NCBI GenBank assembly: GCA_016806645.1
Contig: JACSYO010001810.1
Coordinates: 2,475,001 to 2,539,000 of the forward strand
Origin: Ophiodon elongatus
Taxonomy: Eukaryota; Chordata; Actinopteri; Perciformes; Hexagrammidae
Direction: 5' to 3'
Length of the DNA: 64,000 nucleotides
Position numbers and translations under genes: made by a program. The notes under the pieces were generated by a model. It saw only the letters and a list, made by a program, of their open reading frames with translations. It was not told the origin of the DNA and did not search any database. The number at the start of each line of letters is the position of its first letter. Positions within the stretch are counted from its first letter, which is position 1. Positions 18,101-31,300 of the stretch are shown one piece after another.

Positions 18101-21100
18101 ATGAGGAGCTTTTAGGTTTTTAGAAAACAACACTACAAAGTGTCTCTTTTCTCTGCGTGTCAGTTAAACGCAGCTGTGACTGAGGAAAGCTTTGGCATGG
18201 ATTCATGGGTCATAGTCTGTCCTGCTCAGCCTCACCGCTGACAGAACGGGACTTTTTTTTAACTGGGAGGTTGTTTGTGCAGATGAAAGAAAAGGATCTG
18301 AACTCATCATCTCTTTTTTACGATTGTGTGTTTTGGACCACATGCAACTTCAGTTGTGAGATTTGGTTTGCCTTCTCTTTTCCTGACTGGAGTTTAGTAA
18401 TGTTTGGTTTGGTGATTTTTTTTATTTATTTTTTTGAAGTTCGGAGAGAATGAACCCCGTGATTTGTCTGCCTCTCTGCGGACCGGTCAATGTTGTCTAG
18501 ACATTGTCGAGGAGAAACAGGCACCGAACCTTTCCAGATGCTTTTTAGATCAGTCCACACAAGGCACGTTGAAAATATCCAAATTACTGTCTGTACTTTT
18601 AAAATCCCCCTTTAGCTTTATTATACTGAGAGAAAAAGAAGAAGTGGTGCTGGACCAGAATGAAGACATCTTGAAAGGCCATTCACTCTTTGCATCGTGT
18701 GAAATTGTCTGGGATACAGTTCCTCACTGTAGTCTTGCAAAGTCGGGAAGTGTTACTGTAAATGACTATGATCTAAAGGACGATAGAGATCACTTCTTCC
18801 TTCATTACTCTCCTAATTGGTTTATTTTTCCAGTTCTCGATAGCTGTTGGCTCATGTAGGCTCTGGGTTTGGTCGTGTGTGATCTCATGCTACTCGCCTT
18901 ATGAGTGTGAGACGATCATGGTCCTTGTGTCATGAATCTGCTGTGAGGAGGGGGAGATATTTATTTTGTTTAACAGTCATAGTTTGTTTAATGTTCCTCT
19001 GCCTGCTTGTTTGGATGGAGACAGACCTACATCGTGTTCTGCTCTGTGTCATCTCAAACCACAACATCAAAGGTTTTCTGCACAGTAAGGCGAGGCTTTG
19101 GCAGGCTGTGTTAATAGCATCTGTGATATAATATCAAGATATGATGACTCGCTGCATAAATATCCAAATAAAGTCCCATTTTTCTTTACGAGAAATCTGC
19201 CATCTTTTTTCTATTTAGATGTGCATTTTCTCAGCATATCCACTGATTTTGAACATTTCTTGGAAACAGTTGATGGTGGTTTGCTGTAATTACTCCATCA
19301 TTTGCCCCAATTTAAGTATTGCAACATGTTTCAACGATAAAATAATTAAAACATTTTTAATGATTTCAATCCATTGGTACATTTGTGTATATGTCGCAGA
19401 TATGGAAAACAGGATTTTAAGAACCAACGATAGATTACTTGGTTTCCCTTGCAGTGTGTACAGTATCCGTGTGTAATAAATTGTCTCATCTCGTGTCTTT
19501 GTCTCTCGCAGGATACGGCCTCCCTAGGATCCCAGAAAGGCGGGATGTCCAAACATGGCTGGCTGTATAAAGGCAACATAAACAGTGCCATCAGCGTCAC
19601 CATGAGGGTGAGACAGTGGTGACATTTACAACGAAAACCATTAGTCATTTAATTAATTATTCGATCGACAGAACATTTAAAGGCAGCTAGTTTGACAGGT
19701 TAATTCACTTTTCAAGCAGAAACGCCAAACGTTTGCTGGTTCCAGCAACTGAAAAGTCAGGATTTGCATAATATCTTTGTCTTATTAGATAGCAAACAAA
19801 ATATATTTGGCTTTTGGGAATTTGAGGATGTCACCTTTTGGCTTTTGGAAGTTATGATGGGCATTTTTCAAAGTTTTCTGATATTTTACAGAGAATATTA
19901 ATTAATAAATCAAGAAAAGGATTGACGGATTAAAATAAGCATTGGTTGCACCCACAATGCCTTTTAAATTACCACAACTGTAATGTATTTTATATAGGCA
20001 GCCCACAAAAACAAATCACAAATTTGCTTCAAAGGGCTTTACAATCTGTACAGCATAAGATACGATTCTATCCTTACTATATCTATCCTTTGGTTTAGTT
20101 ATTGCCTTTTTACAGACAGGCTTCTTATTACTGTCTGTATACTGTTTTATACAGAAGGTGTACAGGACTTGAAATTGTTATAACAAAAACACTGCATTTT
20201 GTTTCCCAATAATTCAAAGTTATTTATTTTTGTTTCAGTCGTTCAAGAGGAGATATTTCCATCTAACCCAGCTTGGGGACGGCTCTTATAATTTGAACTT
20301 TTACAAGGATGAGAAGATCTCCAAAGAACCCAAAGGAACCATTTTCTTGGACTCCTGTATGGGCGTGGTTCAGGTACGCTCTAAAATATCTATCTCTTCC
20401 CCGAAGGCAGTGATCGTTAAACTGACGCTAAATAAACCATTGCATGCTTTGCCAAAAGGGATATCCCGTGACCTGGTCCCTCGTGTAAATTAAAATGTAA
20501 TTTACTGGAAATACAGTGAGAATACAGACATGGCTACTTCCTCTTCACAATTATTTTCTCAGTAAACATATTTTCCCAACATGCAGGGTAACACATAAGC
20601 TCCAACAGGCAAACTTTCCCCACAAATTTCTCCAACAAGGATGGGCTGCTGCTGAAAAGTATCCGTGAGACCCTATGTTGTTTATTTCCCTGAAACCTGA
20701 ACTCCCTCTTCCCCAAGGTCATGCTTTACCGCTGACTCTCAGCTGGTGAAACAAGGTGAATGCTGAGGTCTCACTTTCCTGCACTTTCCATCAGCCTCAC
20801 GATCAATGCCACGTGCATGCATCTGAGTGTAGGCCAAGACTCACTGGGTGCATCATCATCATCATCTGCCTATCATCTCAATAGATGGAAAGAAACAGAT
20901 ATTACTGATGAAGCACCCAGCTGGCATCAATCAGATATTGTTGGAGTGTTTTTCCAGGACTGTCTGATTCCTATCATGTGTAGAGGTGGAGAGTTATCAG
21001 GCCACAGTGTAGAAGGAGGAGAGGGTAACACATGGTGTTTAAATGCATGTAGTGTTTACCAGTGCCATCCCCCCGAGATCCCCCATACCTCCACTCCACT

Positions 21101-24100
21101 TCACCCAGAATGCACCTCCTGGTTCAGTCCAGTCTGGAGATGCCCTCAAAATATGTCGTGATTCAGTTGGTTGTACACTGATTATGATACCAAGCAAGTG
21201 CTTTAATCAATAAACCATTCTGTTGGTGATAAACCTACTGCCGTTATTCAGCATTGCACAGCCTCTTGTACAGTTGATGAGTTTTCTGCTCTGTTGGAGT
21301 CTCGATGATCATGTGACTTAGACTCCACCAGCAGAAACTGCTCTGTGAGTATAACTGCAGATGTTTAACTCTGCAGCTGTAACTGCCTGTGGATTGACAT
21401 CATACTGATGCCTCAAGCTGCTCCTGTGCTTTGTTAATACGCCAACATGTGCTTAAACACACAAAGCATTTGCCACATATTAATAAGGTGATCAGCGGAC
21501 CCTGTAGTTTAACGTGGAGCAAAAGTGCTAAAAAATGAAGACTGATAATTGTGGTTTTCTTTTTAACAAAATTCTTCTATTCTTCACTCTCCTAAGAATA
21601 CAGCTGCTAACAATATCTTAGAAATGATTTTGACTGGTTTGTCCACTCATGTCCCTGAGGAAGTGTGCAGCTGTGTTGTCTAGAAAACGGAGAACGGTCC
21701 TCCTACCTATCAGATGATTAAGTCTGTTTATCAAGACGCTCCCTCCCTATCACTCCCTCTCTGCTGTTTCAACATCGCAGGCCAGCTACAGTGATAACAA
21801 CAGCATAACAGTCCACTGACTGCTGACAATAATGAGATGACTTCCATATTTAACAAAAGAAATACAGCTTGAATACTTTATTATAACGGCGTGTCATGGA
21901 CAACAGGTAGCTACATCCGCTGTTGTCGGCTCTGAATGGGCTGTAATAAAGAAAAGCCTAGATTAGATAGTGACATCATTGAGGTCATAGTTCGGCACTG
22001 CAGATCCAGCTCATTTTCTGTTGACTTACTCAGCAGCTCCATCTCACTTTAGAAAAGTCTCTGCTGTGGTCCTGGCAGAGCTTGAGGCTTTGTTAAGCAG
22101 ATGGAAATAATCTGTTCCTCCCTAAGTCCCATTGTCCATTTGCTTTCTGTGTAAGTTAAATAAAATCTGGGTTTAGCCTCCCATCTCTTTCCAAAACAGT
22201 GACTCACATTTTGTAGATCTTTGGACCTAAACAGTGTCATTTTTAGTCTAATATATATTTATTTTATGTTTTTGCAGGCTCAAACTACAAGGAAGTGGTA
22301 GAAATAAAGTGAAGCCAGCTATGATTTAGATCATAAAACTAAGAATCTACCGCCTTCTGATGAGAAGGCAGTTGTTAGATGTTAGTTTTGGATAGCGAGA
22401 TGAAACGTTCCTTCAGCCCTGCCATGTCCACGGTTGGATATTTGATTTTGAAATGTGAAAAACTAAACATATTTAATCAATCATTCAATATCAGATACCA
22501 ACACACTTGGAAAACATGAAACCTACCTCTTTTCGATAACAAAAAGTCTTTGGTTTGTACACTTGAATTATTTTTGATCTTCCAAGTTTGACTCTTGTAT
22601 GTCAGTCATACGTATTTCTTCCTCCTCCTTTTCTTCCTTCTGTGGCTGCAGAACAACAAGGTTCGGCGGTTTGCTTTTGAGCTGAAGATGCAGGATAAGA
22701 GCACCTACCTGCTGGCCTCAGACAGCGAAGGAGAGATGGAGGATTGGATCAACACACTCAACAAGATCTTGCACAGCAGCTTTGAGATTGCCATGCAGGA
22801 GAAGAGGAATGGAGACATTCATGATGGTGTGTGTTTGTCTGACGGTCCATATTTTTCCAGCGTCCAAAGAAACACAAATATGAAATGGAATATTATTTTG
22901 TGTTAGTCAAAATATTATCCAAGTCCATGATGAGAAATGATTTATGTTTTTCATAGTCTTGTAAAAACATCTGTGGTTTAATTAAGAAATAGTTTTTGCA
23001 GACTAAAATATGTCAGACAAAAGCAGCCTTTGTGTGGTCGCGCTGGCAAAATGATGTGACTAATGTGGTTTGCTTCTTAAAGTTATGGGTGATAGTCCAA
23101 ACAACATGAGCTCTATTGTGCTTGCTGTTTGCAATTAGTAGAGCTGCAACAATCATATATTTAATTTATTAGTCAATCAACAGAAAATGTATCTGCCACT
23201 ATTTTCATAATCAATACATTTTTTTGATTTGAGTTTAAAAAAATATTTAGTTCAAGCTTCTTAGTGTCAATCTTGAGGATTTTCATTTGAATAAATGTCA
23301 GTTGTTTATCGCCACAGGAGGCTACACAATTGTGATTTCAGCAAATGTGCCACTGATGAAAGTGCTGCAATATTTATATTCTTTCGTAATATTACAAACT
23401 GGGCAACATTCCCGGGAAAAAATGCTGTATTACAGTTTTTCTCCATTGTAAAGACACATCAAATGGAACTATGCACACAAATCTGACTGGATAAAGCTCA
23501 TATATCAAGAAAAAGACTCAAATCTCTCAAATAGAAATTCTAAATCAACCAGAATTTAGGATTGACACTTTAGATTTGACTGGTTTTCTTAGTCTTCTGA
23601 TTCTTAACTGAATATATTTAGAAACAATAAATCCAGAAAGTTGTCGGCAGGAAAATCTTGAATGAAAATAATTAGTTTCGGTCCTTGAAATTGTATAAAC
23701 CATATGCAGTTTTTAATAATACTGTTGATTATAGAAGCTACCATTGTGATCTTTTTTAAACTAAGCACTAAGATGAAAAATACTTTCAGTTGTTGCATCT
23801 AAAATAATTATCAACCACATGTGAAGATCCAGTAAATCTACTCATCATTATCAGTTTATGTACTCTGGGATACTGCATGTACCTGAGGATCATTCACACC
23901 AACATCCTCTTAATGCTCTACTTCTTCCTGACGCTGTCGTGTAGCGTAGTGACGTGATACCAGACCACCCAGGCTTTTAATACCCACCTCCTGTCTCATA
24001 GGAGGATTAGCCATGGAGGAAAGAGTTTGAATGCCTCTGCACAAAAATGCTCCACTAATCTTCCATAACTCCTCAAGTTTTATTAATCATGCCGTGCATG

Positions 24101-27100
24101 AGAGGACAAAATACAAGTCTTCTTCAGGAGGACTCTGAGCTTTAATAAATATGCCATTGAGGCCTGCTGAATCTTCATCTCAATCCTACTGATTCATGTA
24201 CAGTTGAATTACTGTTTACTGAACTTTGACATGTCAGTAAGCGATTAAGGATGTTTAACAATACAGTGAAGGTTTTGTTTATGCCTAACTATCTGTGGCC
24301 TGCATCCAATGATTTCTTGTATTTCCCTCTAGATGATGATCTTGGAAAGTCCGACAGTTCCTCTGGCAGCATGGACAGCTTTCAGGTAGGTCCTACTTTC
24401 TCAGCTCGGTACTCATACATTTGGAACATCATCACATGGAGTTGCAGCATTAAGTCTCTGTTCCTGATTGAAGTTGTAAGGAAGAGGGCCTCTTTAGCCA
24501 CAAACATGTGGCCTGGATTTAGATTTAAGAGATGCTGGTTACACACCTAATTTCTCAGTCCATTTGTTTTTGTAGATCTGACATTAAACACAGACCTCTT
24601 GTCATGTGATGAATTAAAGCTTCCCAGTATTATTTTCGTTTCATCTAAAAAAACAACATTGCAAATTAAATGTCTTTTTAAGATACATCCAAGAATATTC
24701 AACAGAAGATATGCAGTACTGGAAAAAGCTGACTCTTGCTTTGGCATAATGACACCTGGATCAAGAGTATTAAAGGTTTTTTTTAGGATCGAAACATCAG
24801 TGTTTTTTAAATGATTTACTGACTGATGACTTGCAGTCAGTAAGTTGTGTTTTTGCAGAAGTTGTGTTTTATTTCAGCTTTTCATGCTGTTACATTGCTG
24901 AGTGGTACACAATAACGAAGCCATATGTGCTTGGAAACAACTTGACAGGTTACAGTGTGCTGCACTGAAGTGTATGCCTGTACCACCTGATAAAATCAAC
25001 TGACTGGAAATCTCTCAGACGATGTTTCTGATGCTACAGACAGTTTGTGGTTTGAATTTAGGAAATGCCTTTCTCCTCCTCAGAGCGCAAGAGATATAGA
25101 GTCTAGGATGAGGAACGAGACCAGATTGAAGTTGTTCACGCTGGACCCTGACACACAGGTAATTCAATGAAAAGCTCATTTTAGTTCACTTATTTGTGCT
25201 AATTAGATCAAACCGAACACTTCCAAATGAAATGTAATAACTTCCATTGTACTGTCTTCAGAAACTAGATTTCTCAGGAATAGAGCCGGATGTGAAGCAG
25301 TTCGAGGAGAAGTTTGGCAAGCGTGTTCTGGTGAACTGCAATGACCTCTCATTCAACCTGCAAAGCTGCGTGGCCGAGAACGAGGAGGGACCAACCACAA
25401 ACGTAAGACTGATCTTTTTCTGGACACAATAGGCTCTGAATAACTGAAATCTCATTATCCAGCTGACTGAAGACAGATGAGATGTTTTTTTAGAGCGGCC
25501 GGATCGACTCCTCTCATTATTGGACCTGCTGAAGGACTCCTGTTGGCAGAGCAACCAGGCAGCAGGTCTCAGTAATGGCGAGCAATCTGTATAATGGGGC
25601 CTGATGTCCTGCTGTCCCTCCTAACAGAAACTGTCTATTAAAGAGTCAGTCAACAAGACTGTCTCCACACTGACATGACACACACACATAATCGTATTCA
25701 ACCAGCTCTCTCTGTTGGTGCATCCCTAGCATTAGATGATCTTTTAAGTACTGAAAGACATTTACCTTTGTGAATATGTATTTTTTATGTTTTTATATTT
25801 ATTTTCATTGAGGTGATTTTATTTATGTAGTGGTATCTGTATTTTTTTTTGCTTAAAGTGTCCTTATTTTAGTGTAGATGTGTAACTCTATAAGGCTGTG
25901 CATGTTTCCTGTAGTGTTATTAATTATTTATGATGGCTGAGAAAGACGGTTAAGTGATTACTTATACCTTACCCTAATCCCGAAAGTAGTTGTAATTTAG
26001 TAATTATCTAGTTAACAACAATTTGGTCACCTGATTATGCAGACTGGTTGACGAAATGCACAAGTTGAAACCATTATCAGCATCATCTGTCCAATACAGA
26101 ATTGTTACAGTACTGTCCTTCTTCTCCAGGTGGAGCCATTTTATGTCACCCTGTCACTGTTCGACATCCAGAACGGCAGGAAGATCTCCTCTGACTTCCA
26201 CGTGGACTTAAACCACCTGTCTGTAAGGGGCATGGTGCCCAGTATCGCCAGTCAGTATATGAACGGGGGAGGGGACACCCACCCAGAGGGGCAACGATTG
26301 GTCCATGGAGTGTCAGAGGCAGCCATGCAGTATCCAAGACAGGTAAAAATACAGAAAAACATACCTCGAAACAGAATGATAACAGTAAGAAAACAGATAA
26401 GACGACAGTCATGCTAGTGTCTCTGTGAAGCTGTACTGTCCACAGTGGTGCTTTGATCTAAATGCTAACATGAGCATGCTAACAACGATGCAAACATGCT
26501 GATGTTTAGCTGGAATAATTTTTACCATCTTTTTCTGCTTATCAGCTCTAAACACAGAGTAACGCTGAGGCTGATGAGAATGTTTTAAGGGGAATTAGTT
26601 TTGCAGGTATTTGGTCCCAGACCTGATGAGAGCATTAGAGGAAAAGTCAGGGGATCACCAAAGTTGTTACGATACATCCTGAGGGGGATATGAATGTCTG
26701 TGTTTGCTCAACAACTCCCACACTTAGATGTGTATCTTGTTTCATATTCAGATCTATCGTTTCAGATGTAAAAAAACGTGTTTAACATGGAGGAAATTCT
26801 AACATTTTCATCGTCTCCACAGGGAGTGTTCTCGGTAACCTGCCCCCATCCAGATATCTTCCTGGTGGCTCGCATAGAGAAGGTGCTTCAGGGGGGAATC
26901 AACCACTGTGCTGAGCCCTACATGAAGAGTTCAGACTCCACCAAGGTACTGACCCACCCATGAACCTCCATCACCGTCCTCTACAGCATGTTCCCTCGGA
27001 CTCAGCAGATTCCACCAGATTATTCCACATTATACGCAGATAATCATCCTTGTTTTTAAGTGCCGACCAGTTACTCAACACAAGCATTGACTTTGGCTTT

Positions 27101-28269
27101 AAAAATGCGGTTGTGCACACTGAAGGGACTGTGGTGGTTGTGTATGGCAGCAAGAAGAATATGTTACCGTGCTCCAGGGCTGATGAAGCTCAACTCACTC
27201 TTTGTTCCTGTTTTACAATAGGTGGCACAGAAGGTCCTGAAGAATGCCAAGCTGGCATGTGGCCGGTTAGGCCAATACAGGATGCCTTTTGCCTGGGCAG
27301 CAAGGTACTTTATCTCTTTTAATAATTAAGATTTTTAAATGTCTGTATATAAATAATTAATCAATGGCTGAGAATGAAGCAATAACAATTATTTTCATTC
27401 TCATTTAAAAATAATAATTGGCAATATGCTAAGCAAACTGCTTTAAAATCTTTTTTATAATGATCTTGGATTACTATTCATGATTCTAAATGTATCATTG
27501 TGTGCTCACAAGCCAAAGACCAACACAACAATTATATTTTGTTCAATTAAGAACTTCACTTTATTCTACTTTCCTTTTATAATTCTCCGTTTTCGGGGTT
27601 ATTGTTAATAGCATTGTAGCATTACCTCAATATTCAACCATTTTGATAATCAATGAATCTGCTTCTATCAAGTTAAAATGCCGCTGGTTCTTGCTTCTCA
27701 AATGTAAAGATTTGCTGCCTTCTCTGTTTTGTATCAGTGTAAATCATGTTTAAGGTGTCACCTTGGGCTTTTGGAAACTGTGATTAAAAAAATAAATAGA
27801 TTAATCAATTATGGAAATGATTGTGAGTTGCAGCCCTAGACTGTAAATAGTCTTTGTCAAATAAAACATTATCATCCAAGTACTTTAGCTCATTCCAACA
27901 GTTCATAGAGGAGCGTTCAGTTATAGATACTATATATATGTAGTGCGTTCAATAGAAATGTTCCTGACTCTTCTTTTACTTCTTGCAGGCCTTTGTTTAA
28001 AGATGCTTCTGGGACGCTTGACAAAAGTGCTCGTTTCTCAGCTCTGTACAGACAGGACAACAACAAGCTATCCAATGACGATGTGCTCAAACTGCTCGCC
28101 GATTTCAGAAAGTTAGTAACGTTCCATGAATGCTCTGTATTATACATTGTCTAAGTAGTCTTGCAGATGTTCTGGAAAGGCAAATATGGAAAATATGTTC
28201 CTATAGGTTGTGCTTTGGAAAATGCTGGTCAGTTTTAAAAATAAGATGTTTGCTCACATCTATGGCCGT

Positions 28270-28364
<95 letters not shown>

Positions 28365-31300
28365 ACCATTTCTAGATGATAGCAAAGGCTTGACTGGAAT
28401 TTCTTTCCCTTTCCTTAGGCCAGAGAAGATGGCCAAGCTGCCTGTAATCTTAGGAAACCTTGATGTTACCATTGACAATGTAGCCCCCGACTTGACAAGT
28501 AAGGCCTCTAAATTTGCTCCGTGCAGCCAACATTAGAGATGAAAGCTGCTCAGAACAGAGTGTTTATTTGGTCTCCCTCCCTCCTGCTTCTGTATATAGA
28601 TTGTGTTACCTCATCCTACATTCCTGTGAAGCAGTTTGATGTCAGTGAGAAGACTAACATCTTCTTTGAAGTGGAGGAGTTTGTGCCGTGCATAGCCAAA
28701 TGTTCTCAGCCTTTCACCATCTACAACAATCACCTCTATGTCTACCCAAAGAACTTGAAATACGACGGCCAAAAGTCATTCGCAAAGGTACCTCAAACTT
28801 TTATTGTGTCGTGTTACTTTGCATGTTAATTGTCAAGGGAGGAGGAATTATAATGACTTTGTCTGGACAGATTCTCTAAATTATATTATTGTGGTCTGAA
28901 GCTACGGAACCTGTCTCTCATGGTGTGTCTGGGTAATTTTTTCTCCTTGTGTCTGTCCTCAGGCTAGAAACATAGCTGTCTGCATTGAGTTCAAGGACTC
29001 AGATGAAGAAGAGGCAGTTTCACTGAAGGTAAACTCAAAACATTCCTGAAAGTGCTTCTAAATGCCTTAAGGAAAGCCCCTCCCATCACAAGAGCCAACT
29101 AACCATTGCTGTCATTCCACAGTGCATCTATGGCCGACCTGGAGGACCCTTGTTTACCAAAAATGCCTTTGCTGCAGTATTACATCACCAGCACAACCCC
29201 GAATTCTACGATGAGGTAAGACGCACTGCATCAAATGTCTTTTAAAGAGAAAGGTAAGTCAAGACAATCAATGGCTGTGTGTTTATCTGTGCTCTTATTC
29301 CTTAGTTTAAGATTGAGCTGCCAACCCAGCTCCACGAGAAACACCATCTGCTCTTCACCTTCCACCACGTCAGCTGTGACAGCAACAGCAAGGCCAGCAC
29401 CAAAAAGAGAGACCTGGTTGAGATTCAAGGTAACACTGATTCACGATCACATCACTAAAAAATACATGTATTTTGTATATTCTTAATGGCTTGAAGCATC
29501 AGGCTCTTAGCTGACTATCTTTGCCTCTTTCTCTGCTCTCAGTGGGTTACGCCTGGCTCCCCTTGCTGAAAGATGGGCGGGTGACCATGAATGAGAGTCA
29601 GATCCCCGTGGCAGCCAACCTGCCTGCTGGATACCTCAACTGTCAGGAGGGGGCCGGCAAGGTAGATAACGTCCTCGAGTTGTTAAGCAGTGACTGTTTG
29701 GCTTCATCTACTCAGAGTTTAAGTGATGTCCTCTCTTTTTTCAATCTTTAGTGCAAAGCTGTTTGAAATAAATATGTAAATAAATGTCAAGCCAAAAGAC
29801 ACAACCCACAGTATAGAAACTTTGCTTTTAATGGAATATGAAAGTCTGCAAAAAAAAAAGGGCATATTTATTAATCATTGAGAATTATTATTGCTTTTTC
29901 TATGTATTACAGCATTCAGGCCCTGAAGTCAAATGGGTGGATGGAGGCAAGCCTTTATTTAAGGTGTCCACTCACCTTGTTTCCACTGTCTACACTCAGG
30001 TTTGTGTTTGTTTTAATTGTTAGTACTAGTTATACTGCTAATTATTATTCTTTTTTTTTTGTCAAATCTGAATTTGCACTGTGGTTTCATTAAAACACAG
30101 CTTTGTGGAATACACTTCTGTACCCTGATCTTCTTCTGTCTCTCATAGGATCAACATTTGCACAATTTCTTTCATCACTGTCAGATCATCCCACCTGCAC
30201 ACCAGGTGTCTGGAGGAGAACTTGTTAAATACCTGAAGGTAAAACAATGAGCATAAAATCAAGGGATTCAGTACAGATACTGACTTTAATACATGCCAAT
30301 TAATATTACAAAAGGCTTTTTGTTCAATTCATTTGTTAAGATTATGTAAGACGGTATGTAAATTAGATTTATGTAAAGTTTTTCTAATTCACATCATTTT
30401 TATTGGAATTATATGTTTTCCTTCATATTGTTTATTTCGAACAATGATGTGTAGACTTTGTCTTTATTGTAGATGAGTTAATTGGCTAGTAATGGCTGTA
30501 CGTACATACTTGAGAGAAAATTAAAAAAAGACGACATTGAGTCATATTTAAACCACAATACACAATGTTGACATACAATCTATATTTCAGTCATTGCATA
30601 TACTGTATAACTGAGAGCACATGCTCTGCAAGGATGCATAGATGGAGGATTGGGATTCAAGTCTGAATTAAATTAGGTACTTATTTTTTGGATACCTGAA
30701 GGGGAATGTAAGACATGTTTTTACTCTTTAACTTCTCTGTATTATCTTGCAAGCTAGCCGTAGCTCACACTCACAGTGGAACCGCAGACAGTCACACTTG
30801 GTTAGAGCTGGATCACAGGGATGTGATTAATGTTGGGCGTTGGGCTGTAGCTTTCCAACAGTGCATTCTTCTGGACAGTTTGTGAAGAGCTCTTCGATTG
30901 CCATTTATACAGGATTTACCTGCAACGATAAGGCCGATACCAGTAAATCTGTCAAATGTCAACCCCTTGTTGGCTTGATTCTTTTTCCACTTTTTTTCTA
31001 CTTCACTTTTTCCATCAATAACTCTTATTCCAGTTCATGGGAATCTCAGTTCACTCTTCCCCAGGCAGACATTGACAACGAGCGCAATACTTGGTCTAAT
31101 GCATCTCTTGGGTTCTAATGTAAACACAGCAGTGGACACGAACAATAGCCAGAGGGTCAAACAGCAGGTCAGCCATATTGACTGGCAGCTCGCCAAATTA
31201 CTTGGCAGGACTTGTGTTTCCTGTACAGGGCAATGGTTCACCAGTACCTACACTCTGCCATGTTCCAGGCAAAGTTGTGGGTGATTTGCACAGTGTTTTT

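Noticed and set aside
18434..18859. 141-codon + strand open frame in dock9 intron 5
   Set aside because: No similarity, not in phase with neighbouring exons and no good splice sites.
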